Shown piece by piece: positions 55,763-64,000 of a stretch of DNA of 64,000 bases. The DNA is taken from the NCBI RefSeq assembly GCF_024323335.1, contig NC_066585.1, positions 346,386,846-346,450,845 of the forward strand, given 5' to 3'. Each line of letters starts with the position of its first letter. The stretch's first letter is position 1. The translations under genes were made by a program, and so were the position numbers. The notes beneath the pieces are model-generated. The model made no database searches. It saw only the letters and a program-made list of their open reading frames with translations, and was not told the DNA's origin. The stretch comes from Lathyrus oleraceus. Taxonomy: Eukaryota > Streptophyta > Magnoliopsida > Fabales > Fabaceae.

Positions 55763-58700
55763 CTAGAGGGAAGCCTCTTTTCTGCTCCTTATCTGACGAT
55801 TGTTACTAGACTCTGCTCTATCTTTGCTGTCAGTGTCTTTTCCATTCACGCTCTTTTCTGCAGCCTCTTTTTCTGCCCTCTTTAGCCTCTGGAACCTCCT
55901 CCATTAGGATATGGACATGGGGTTTTTGCCTTTGTAATTCTCCGAAGGATATGGTCTTGGCTTGTGCTTTTCTATTTCCTTCTTGCCTTCCATCGAAGCG
56001 CCTCTCTGAACCTCAAACTTTCCCCATTTTTTCTGCCCCTGGGCATCTCTAATGGGTTGAACCCATTTGTCATTCGTTGCTTTGTTAGATGGTTTATAGG
56101 TGTTATGGCGTCTCTCTCCATGCCTCCACTGGTGGTGATCGCTTCTCCTTGGGTCATATCTTATTGTTCCCCAATTCTCTTTCCTCTTGGCTTTATCCAC
56201 TGCTTCCAGGTTGGTTGTTGCCTTCCTGTCGAATATTGCACTGCAGCGTGGGCATAGCATTACTTCGGTTTTCATCCTTTGGCACCTCTTGATGAATTCT
56301 ATTAAATTTTCCTCCTCTTTAGGATACGCCAGCCTCTGGTGCTCCTTTCGACGATGATCTTCGTCCACTTCGGCCTGGTCCCTCTGAGATATTTCCACCA
56401 TGTTTATCCCAACATTTCGTTCGTCAGCGATGCTTAATTCGTTCATCTTTCTAATGAGTCTCTCCTCTTCGCCTTCGACGCCCTTTGGTGTTTGGTCGAA
56501 CTCTTTCTCTGGGCAGTAGCACCAAGATATGTTCTTGAGACCATGTTTGCAACAACATTTGTTCCAATTCCTTCTGGGGTCTTCCATCACCCTACGCAGA
56601 ATTCCACTGACCACGGGCTTCAAAGGACCATTAACAGCTTCTGCTTTGATCTTTGTGACTTCTTCACTGAAAGGCCCCATAATGTTGACGCAGTTTGCGA
56701 CATCACCTGTCTTTGTTAGATCAAGATCAAGGCCTTTAGTAGCCTTGTTTTCAATAATGAGGTCTTCAGTAACCTTCTTTTTCGTATTAGGGGGATGCTC
56801 AATTGCCTCAACTATTTCTTCATTGTTGTCTGAAGAAACATCTCCCCAACCGCTTGGTTGGATTGTGTTGATATCGATCTGAGAGCTTGCCGGCGCATTG
56901 TACTTCACAAGATAATCATTCTTCCCACTTGGCTGTCCCAAGCGGTCCCAATTCCCCTCTTGTCGAAACTTCACATCTTCGACAGTATCGTCACCGTCCT
57001 TCTTGTTGAAACCTTCAGTAGTCTTCATTCTTTTCTGGTTGTCGAAGCCTTCAGTAACTTCAACTTTGTTTTGGCTTGCGAGATCATCAGCAATCTCAAC
57101 CATGTTGATATTTGTGTCGAAACTTCCAGGGGCCTCCACCATTTCCAAATTGCCATTAGGAGTAACTTCGACCTCCACCATGTTCACGATGGATGGTTCA
57201 GCGTAGTCGGCTTTGACTGTCTGCATGGGATTCGAATCGATCCTCATCTGTTGTTTTGGTTTGTCACCAAACTTCAGCCTTCCGTCACGGATAGCATTTT
57301 GAACGAGATCCCTGAAAAGGAAACAACGAGACATTTTATGGCCCAAAAAATTATGGTATTTACAAAAACCTCTCTTTTTCTGTTGTTCCATAGGCGGTTC
57401 TTTAGCGCCTGGCGGTTTTATTAATTGACCATCTTTAACCAACAGATCGAAAATTTCGTCACATTTGGTGATGTCGAACGTATAAGTCCTTTTGGGGAAC
57501 TTATTGTTGGTTTCGACTGGGTTTCCGTTCGACGGAGTTAGCACTTTGCACGAATAAGGTGGGCCTTGCTTTAGTTCTGCTAGGTCAATCTCTTGTTCGT
57601 CGAAGTTACTTGGTTCGTTTTCATCGTACTCATCATCTTGACGAACCCCTACGTAGGCCACCCTTTCTTTTTTATTCTTATTTGCTCTGAATTTTTCGTC
57701 CCTTAACCTTTCGACCTGTCTCACTCTATCTGCTAATTGTGCCATATCCCTCAGATACTGGGTATCTAGTTTCTTCCTTATAGAATAATCTAGTCCCCCT
57801 GCTGCCATTTCGACTAACTCATGTTCTGGCACCGGGGTGAAACATCTAGCCTTTAGCAATCTGAACCTATTTAAATAATCATCTATTGGTTCTGAGTGTT
57901 TTCTCTCAACACTGGCTAATTCTTTCAGACTTATTTTTGTTTGTCCCATGTAGAATTGTTCATGGAACAGCCTTTCTAATTGGGTCCACGTATATACTGA
58001 GTTTGCAAGCAAAGATGTAAACCAAGTAAACGCGTTTTTTGTTAAGGAACTAGGGAAATATTTTATTTTTAAATTTTCATTACGGGCTATTTCCCCTGCC
58101 TCAATCAGATAACGTGCCACATGTTCTATGGTGGACTCACTAGTGTCCCCTGAGAACTTTGTGAACTTAGGAACTTTCCACCTTGGTGGCAGTTCTTCTT
58201 GCAGAATATATTTCGATAGTGGGGATGCGTAACTAGGCCTTTGTAATCCCATGTTCATCCCATTTTGTGCCATTATCGTTTCGACCATGGCTGCCAAATT
58301 GTTTTCGACAGGCGGATTATTATACCGTATCCGTTGTTGCAACACAGCATCCTTGTCTTGGCCTCTCTGGATTACTATCCTTCTAGGCTCTTGTGGAACA
58401 GGGATTTTGACACGAGGCTGTTCGACTGCATCCTCTTGGTTTCTGACGTTTGTTTGAAGATTGTCCAACGGTATTTGGTTTATCGTAGGCTCTTCCTGGA
58501 CCGCTACCACTGGGTTATGAACCACTTGTTCTCTGTGTCGAGTTTGAGGGACTCCAAAGAAATCAGCAATGCGCGTCATTTGCGCTCCCAACAATTGGTT
58601 TGTTTGGGTGGTGTTTTATATTAGAGGGTTAAACACCGCTCCCATTTGTTGTGTCAACATTTGGACCATATCATGATTACTCTCGTCCATTTGTTGCCTA

Positions 58701-59212
58701 ATTACTTGCGCAGAACTATTTGTTATTGGCGGCACGTAAAGTTGTTGTTGATTTAGTCTACTCATGTTTCCGCCATATCCTGACCCTTGTAATGGTGAAG
58801 ACATATTGACCATAGAATCAGAATATAATAATGGGGAATTGTGTAAATTTTCCATTACCGAAGTTGGCATTCCAAAGGGTTGTTCCCTACCAGGCGGAGG
58901 CATGGTGAAACTTGTTACAAAAGGCCTAGAAGTATTTCCCACAGGAGGAGGTGTCCCAATAGGCATTTGTTGTGCCCTAACGGACGAACTAGGCGCATTT
59001 TGCGAAATTGAAACCGCTGGTATTGACCCTGTTGACGAAGGCATAACCTCTGACACAGGGACTGGTCCTACACTGCCTCCCGTCGAAGGGGTAGGGTTGG
59101 ATACTGGTATGGATTCGTTTGGATTATTTGGCTGGTTTGTCATTTTCCTTACTCTTGTTCTTTTAGGTATTTCTACGTCGGATACGACTAATTTACCGCT
59201 TCTCAGTCTCAT
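55763..59212 (-). pseudogene. Tat element gag, with nonsense codons
   Basis: Starts MRLRSGKLVVSDVEIPKRTR at 59212, 56 bp after the primer site. A proline/serine-rich leader is followed by MDESNHDMVQMLTQQMGAVF, then a stop (TAA 58616-58618) where the sister copy has CAA. Core: FSGDTSESTIEHVARYL, WTQLERLFHEQFYMGQTK, RFRLLKARCFTPVPEHEL. Zinc knuckle: CKYHNFLGHKMSRC. Two further Cys clusters (KCCCKHGLKNISWCYC; CPRCSAIF) lie downstream. TAA at 55904-55906 replaces the Gln of the conserved (R)TQWRR motif, and TAG at 55763-55765 follows. Otherwise one frame from 59212 into protease. Confidence 0.9.
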
Positions 59213-59267
59213 ACAACGAAGAAAAAACTTTGACTAACGATTATCTAATTTTCTAGATTTCTGCACT

Positions 59268-59285
59268 GTCCCACTGGGCGTGCCA
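59268..59285 (-). other. Tat element primer-binding site
   Basis: Minus strand TGGCACGCCCAGTGGGAC, 3 bp after the LTR; identical in the copy at 62384-62401. It begins TGG as required to pair with a tRNA CCA end. I cannot name the tRNA with confidence. Confidence 0.8.
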
Positions 59286-59288
59286 ATT

Positions 59289-60137
59289 TGTTCGCTGTGA
59301 ATTTTGGCGAACAACCTCTGGTTTACCAAAACTTGTAGAATTGGGTTACTTGCAGGATCAACCACACAAATCCTAGGACATGTGCAGATCTAAATGACTT
59401 TGAAGATATCTAGAACAACTTTCATATCTTTCATTTTGGTTCTCTAAATATTTTATGTCGAAAGATGTTGATTAAAACGTTTAAACAGATGTAAATTTGA
59501 CAAGATAAGATAAATGGCAGAAAGTAACTGACGAAAACATAAAGTGTCGAAAAGAAAGTGCAAAAAGATAATTGATTGGAAAACGTAAAAGAGGAATTTG
59601 TAAAGAACTTTAAACTTTATAAAATAAACTTTGAAGGAATTGGTGTTTGTTTACACATACATGTTCCAAATATGACTCTTTTTCTCTCACACGGGTACTT
59701 TGAGTATTTTCAGGAATTTTGTACAAGTAAATTTTCACACCCTTTTTCGATAACAACTACCCTATTTATATACAAATAGCATAACTGTTACTAACTACCA
59801 AATCCTAAAACTGTGACACATGGCTTTCTTCCTTTCGCCAGATGCTCCCACGCGTCTTCCGCCAAACATCACAACTCTTCTGAATTTGAATATTTACACT
59901 TTACGTCGAAATGACGTCTCTCTTCAGACTTTGTCGAATTGTCGAAATACTACAACATCCTCCATGTCTGTCAAAGGTGCCTTTCCATCTGCAAATATCT
60001 TGTCGAAATGTCGAAGCTTCAATTTTGTCGAAGTGTCGAACAACACTTATCAACCAAACCGTTTATCCCATGTCGTCATTTGTCGAAAGAACCATTCTGC
60101 ATACCAAATCTCATGGTGTCGAAAACGCATGTATACA
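59289..60137 (-). repeat. Tat element 5' LTR, 849 bp
   Basis: Pairs with 46099-46947. Minus-strand TATA box TATATAAATAGG at about 59761-59772 drives gag-pol. Repeated TGTCGAAA/TTCGACA motifs lie in U3 (59930-60125). No gene. Confidence 0.95.
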
Positions 60138-60620
60138 GATACAGGCAGTTATGACCAGAGGAAAGATATAATTGGAATTCTCCCGACTTGTTCGCTATTG
60201 TAGAATCTGAGCATTAGTCTATATGTGCTATTGGTTGACGTTCTTCTGCCTTTCTTATTGACAACCATTAACTATGAAATCTTCCTCTTTATTTCCCCTT
60301 GGAAGAACTATTTTCCCGTGGCGCACCTCCCATGATGGTTGTGATGTGTTGGTGTTTCCTTTTATGTTCCCCTTCTTCTTCCCTCCTCGCCTCTTTATCG
60401 TTGGTTACAACCTCAACCGTCTTAGATAGAGACTTGCTATTTAGTCACTCTTCTCGCCTTTGGTATATTCATACAGGAAACCTTTCTTTGTCAAAACTTT
60501 GATTTCATATTTTAGTTAGATGCAGTCATTGGTGGTGTGGTCGTGACTTTTGTAAAACCATTAATACTTTGTTTTGTCGGTCTTAGAGGATTCTCTAACC
60601 GGATAGGGGTTTTTTTGATG
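60138..60620 (-). pseudogene. Old gypsy gag-pro fragment, right of the Tat insertion
   Basis: Minus strand: a zinc-knuckle-like FYKSHDHTTNDCI (the H..H...C of a CX2HX4HX4C knuckle), LKYEIKVLTKKGFLYEYTK, then charged linker HKRKHQHITTIMGGAP (the TIxGG motif between gag and protease in many plant gypsy elements), and finally VITACIIH leading across the insertion to 46098. Stops and frame changes abound. This is the target element in which the 14 kb Tat element landed. Confidence 0.6.
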
Positions 60621-61496
60621 TCAGCCTTTTATAATTCGGTTTTAGAATACTGTAAATCGTATGTACCGATGAAAATTTTGGTCATGACGACTCTTTTGCT
60701 CCGGCTCCGGCGAATATGACGGCTAGAAAACGTTGTAGCTTCGACTCAGGTACACATTCTCCTTTCCTTTGCTTGCTTCTTCTTTCTGTTCTATTATAAT
60801 CTTCATCCGTCGCAATTCCATTTCTATTTACTCTACTCTTCTACTTTCCTTCATCTTCCTCTAATCTTTTTCGTTCTGAATCGTGTTGCATTGTAGTTGT
60901 GAAATTGCAAAATGATCATGAGGTTCAGAAGTGAAGACTGGTTGATTTGTGATTAGGCTCTGCGTGCGTGAAGAATGAATGAATGGAGCTTTCTGATGTA
61001 GAATGGAGGATTGGTGCAGAACTGCGGAAAACTGATGTAGAAGTAGAGGTTGAAGAAGACTTGTTGCAGATTAATCAAGAAACTGAGAGGGTGAAGATCG
61101 AATGATTGGAGATGGAGATTGAAGAGTGAAAAATGCATAATTTTCTTCCTCCTATGAATGCTTCAATTATGGAATTCATCTAAAATTCACATTAAATTCA
61201 GAGTTAGTTAGAAAGTTGGTTTGAGTTAGTTGAGATTTCTGTTAGATTTCAATTAAATCAATTTCAGTTAGAAACCTTTTATGTTAATTAGATTAGGTGT
61301 GAGTTAATGTTAGTTATTCTAACTGTTATGACTGGCTATCCTAGATGACTAATCAATTAAAGTTATATGGCTATTGGAAGTAGCAGTCTGCTGAACAGGT
61401 TTCATTCAAATGCAGGTCATGGTTGGATTGAAGTTATATGGAATGGATATTTGTGGATGAAAACGACCTGTTAGTGCAAGTTCTACTGCAAGTCGT
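60621..61496. other. No feature recognised
   Basis: AT-rich sequence with no long frame and no similarity I can name. It may be leader or LTR of the old gypsy element on the minus strand. Confidence 0.3.
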
Positions 61497-62380
61497 TGTA
61501 TACATGTAATTTCGACGCCATGAAATTAATAAGCAAAGTATTGTTTTCGACGAATGGGGATGCTTGCAAAAAGGACTGGAAATATATACTTGAAGAGCAT
61601 TTTTCGACAGTTTTAGTTGATAAGTGTTTTCGACACTTCGACAGATCGGTGGTTCGACATTTCGACAGAAAAAGATATCTGCAGATAAAAAGACGTCTTT
61701 TGACAAGTGTGGATGATGTTATGATATTTCGACAATTTGACAAATCTGAGGAGACGCGTCGTTTCGACGTAAAGCAGAAATTCAAATTCAAAAGAGTTAT
61801 GACGTTTGGCAGAAGACGCGTGGAAGCACCTGACGAAAGGAAGTTATGCAGAAAGCCAAGTGTCATAGTTTTAGGATTTATTCGTTAGTAACAGTTATTT
61901 TGTTTGTATATAAATAGGATAGTTGTTATCAGAATGTGTGTGGGTAAAAACTTGTACAAAATTCCTGCAAAATACTCAAAGTACCCGTGTGAGAGAAAAG
62001 AGTCTTATCTGGAAAATGTACGTGTGAACAAACACCATTTCTTCAAAGTTTTATCTTATAAATTTCAAAGTTCTTTACCAATTTTCCTTTACATTTACCA
62101 GTCATTTATCCTTTGCATTAACTTTATGCAATTTATTCTTCACCGTTTACTTTTCGCCATTTACCTTAGTCTTGTTAAGTTTACATTTACTTTTCGCCAT
62201 TTATCTTTCGTACATGAAAGACTTAGTAAACCAAATAAAAGACACAAAGGTTGTTCTAAAGATTTACAAAGTTGTTTAAATTTGCACATGTTCTAGGATT
62301 TGTGTGGTTGATCCTGCAAGTAACCCAATTCGAAAAGTTTTGGAAAACCAGAGGTTGTTCGCCAAAATCCACAGCGAACA
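61497..62380 (+). repeat. 5' LTR of the second Tat element, 884 bp
   Basis: TGTATACATG start, CAGCGAACA end. TATA box TATATAAATAG at 61907-61917. The R/U5 part matches the other family LTRs; U3 does not align simply, beyond shared TTCGAC motifs. Confidence 0.9.
61907..61917 (+). promoter_or_regulatory. TATA box of second Tat element
   Basis: TATATAAATAG, at the same position relative to the gag start as in the minus-strand copy. Confidence 0.7.
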
Positions 62381-62383
62381 AAT

Positions 62384-62401
62384 TGGCACGCCCAGTGGGA
62401 C
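62384..62401 (+). other. Primer-binding site of second Tat element
   Basis: TGGCACGCCCAGTGGGAC, 3 bp after the LTR, identical to the other copy. Confidence 0.85.
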
Positions 62402-62456
62402 CAGTGCAAAGATCTAAAATTTAAATAATCTTTACTCAAGGTTTCTTCTTCGTTGT

Positions 62457-64000
62457 ATGAGACTAAGAAGCGGTAGATTGGCCGTATCTGACGTAGAAAG
62501 ACCTAAACAAACGAGAGTAAGGAAAATGGCGAATCAGCCAAATAATCCAAATAATCCTAATCCAAATGAAGCAATCCCAGTATCCAACCCTATCCCTTTG
62601 ACAGGAGGAAACGTGGGATCAGTCCCCGTGTCAGAGGTTGTGCCTTCGACAACAGGGTCAATACCAGCGGTTTCAATATCGCAAAATGCGCCTAGTTTGT
62701 CCATTAGGGCGCAACAAATGCCTGTTGGGACACCTCCTCCTATAGGAAATACTTCTAGGCCTTTTGTGACAAATTTCACCATGCCTCTGCCTGGTAGGGA
62801 ACAACCATTTGGAATGCCAACTTCGGTAATGGCCAATTTACACAATTCGCCAGTATTGTATTTTGATTCTATAGCCAATATGTCTTCACCATTACAAGGG
62901 TCGGGATATGGCGGAAACATGAATAGACTAAACCAACAACCACTTTACATGCCAGCAATAACAAATAATTCTGCGCAAGTAATTAGACAACAAATGGACG
63001 AGAGTAATCATGATATGGACCAAATGTTGACACAACAAATGGGGGCGGTGTTTAATCCTCTAATACAAAACACCACCGAAACAAACCAATTGTTGGCAGC
63101 GCAAATGACGCGCATTGCTGACTTTTTTGGGGTCCCTCAAACTCGACACAGAGAACAAGTGGTTCATAACCCAGTGGTGGCGGTCCAAGAAGAGCCTACA
63201 ATAAATCAAATATCGTTAGATAATCCCCAGGCAAACTTCAGAAACCAAGAGGATGTAGTCGAACAGCCTCGTGTCAAAATCGTTATTCCACAAGAGCCTA
63301 GAAGGATAGTAATCCAGAGAGGCCAAGACGCTGATGCTGTGTTGCAACAGCGAATCCGGTATAATAACTTGCCTGCCGAAAACAATTTAGCGGCCATGGT
63401 CGAAACGATAATGGCACAAAATGGGGTGAACATGGGATTACAAAGGCCTAGTTACGCTTCCCCACTGTCGGAATATATTCTGCAAGAAGAATTGCCCCCA
63501 AGATGGAAAGTTCCTAAGTTCACCAAGTTCTCAGGGGATACTAGTGAATCCACCATAGAACATGTAGCACGTTATCTGATCGAAGCAGGAGAGATAGCCC
63601 GTAATGAAAATTTGAAAATAAAATACTTTCCTAGTTCCTTGACAAAAAACATGTTTACTTGGTTTACATTTTTGCCTGCAAACTCAGTGTATACGTGGAC
63701 CTAATTAGAGAGGTTATTCCATGAACAATTTTATATGGGACAAACCAAAATAAGTCTGAAAGAATTAGCCAGTGTTAAGAGAAAACACTCAGAACCAATA
63801 GATGATTATTTAAATAGGTTCAGGTTGCTAAAGGCTAGATGTTTCACTCCGGTGCCAGAACATGAGTTAGTCGAAATGGCCGCAGGGGGTCTAGATTATT
63901 CTATAAGAAAGAAACTAGACACTCAGTATTTAAGGGATATGGCGCAATTAGCAGATAGGGTGAGACAAGTCGAAAGGTTAAGGGACGAAAAATTCAGAGC
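62457..64000 (+). pseudogene. Second Tat element gag, truncated by the window
   Basis: Starts MRLRSGRLAVSDVERPK. Aligns along its length with the gag at 55763-59212: MDESNHDMDQMLTQQMGAVFN, ADFFGVPQTRHREQ, FSGDTSESTIEHVARYL. TAA at 63702-63704 follows VYTWT where the other copy has CAA (WTQLERLF); the frame continues to 64000 through RFRLLKARCFTPVPEHEL. At the site of the other copy's first stop it still has CAA. Only this one nonsense codon is present in the visible part. Confidence 0.92.

Larger units (their letters stand above)
46099..60137 (-). mobile_element. Tat-lineage Ty3/gypsy element, near complete, 14,039 bp, with antisense gene
   Basis: Both LTRs are 849 bp with TG...CA ends and 12 differences between them (1.4%), 11 of them looking like transitions or isolated changes. 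Order on the minus strand: 5' LTR, primer site, gag-pro frame, pol frame (RT, RH, aRH, IN), then about 4.3 kb to the polypurine tract and 3' LTR. That 3' stretch carries a spliced gene on the opposite strand. A 5 bp duplication flanks the element. Three nonsense codons lie in gag-pro and none in pol. The same family recurs at 61497 (+) and, much older, at 33633-38990 (-). Confidence 0.95.
61497..64000 (+). mobile_element. Second Tat element of the same family, 5' end (continues past window)
   Basis: 5' LTR, primer site and gag as in 46099-60137 but on the plus strand. The 5 bp before the LTR is GTCGT, the expected left target duplication. The protein is about 90% identical to the minus-strand copy, the LTR is 884 bp and diverged mainly in U3. 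Confidence 0.92.

Noticed and set aside
56858..57424. 188-codon plus-strand frame inside the Tat gag region
   Set aside because: Shadow of gag; unlike 47374-51163 it shows no domain and no promoter or splice structure.

Overview
This window looks like intergenic DNA from a large-genome plant, almost certainly a legume and probably of the Vicieae (pea/vetch) type. That assignment is an inference from the element mix: Ogre-type Tat-lineage Ty3/gypsy elements with a spliced intron and kilobase-scale 3' UTRs, SIRE/Maximus-type Ty1/copia LTRs, a Tekay-like chromovirus, and a Cassandra-like 5S-derived piece. I see no ordinary host gene, tRNA gene, rRNA unit, CRISPR or bacterial feature. Nearly every base belongs to a transposable element or to debris of one, and nearly every coding region carries nonsense codons, most explicable as single C-to-T or G-to-A changes.

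Layout. 1-4924: 3' part of an Ogre element (+) with an internal integrase deletion, hairpin and tandem repeats in its 3' UTR, and a 1.6 kb LTR. 4925-11792: Tekay-like chromovirus (-) with one complete LTR; its other LTR is cut to 165 bp by the Ogre. 11793-31050: second Ogre (+) from mid-gag to the end of a 4.9 kb LTR, with a recognisable gag-pro / intron / RT-RH-aRH-IN order; a 4.35 kb hAT transposon sits in its 3' UTR (20677-25030). 31051-33490: 3' end and LTR of a SIRE/Maximus element (+). 33491-33632: start of another Maximus-like LTR (-). 33633 to about 38990: decayed Tat-lineage element (-). 39007-39140: 5S-derived (Cassandra-like) fragment. About 39340-41890: Ogre-type LTR fragment (-). 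41955-42320: duplicated copia integrase fragment. 42314-45880: decayed Athila-like material with inverted and direct repeats. 45890-46098 and 60138-60620: an old gypsy gag-pro fragment split by a near-complete 14,039 bp Tat-lineage element (46099-60137, -) with paired 849 bp LTRs and a 5 bp target duplication. 61497-64000: 5' LTR and gag of another copy of that family (+), running off the window.

The left half reads as a chain of nested insertions whose left arms all lie outside the window: old Tat > Maximus(-) > SIRE(+) > Ogre 2 > Tekay > Ogre 1, each junction falling at an element terminus.

The most notable items are: (1) seven short hairpins directly downstream of the pol stop codon in both Ogres, with stems of different sequence that stay paired around a conserved loop and tail; (2) a multi-exon gene on the antisense strand of the 14 kb Tat element, with its own TATA box, encoding a plant-mobile-domain protein plus a coiled-coil tail; (3) an array of 14 bp GTTAACCGGTTAAC palindromes in the Tekay LTR; (4) compound 36/67-68 bp tandem repeats in the Ogre 3' UTR.
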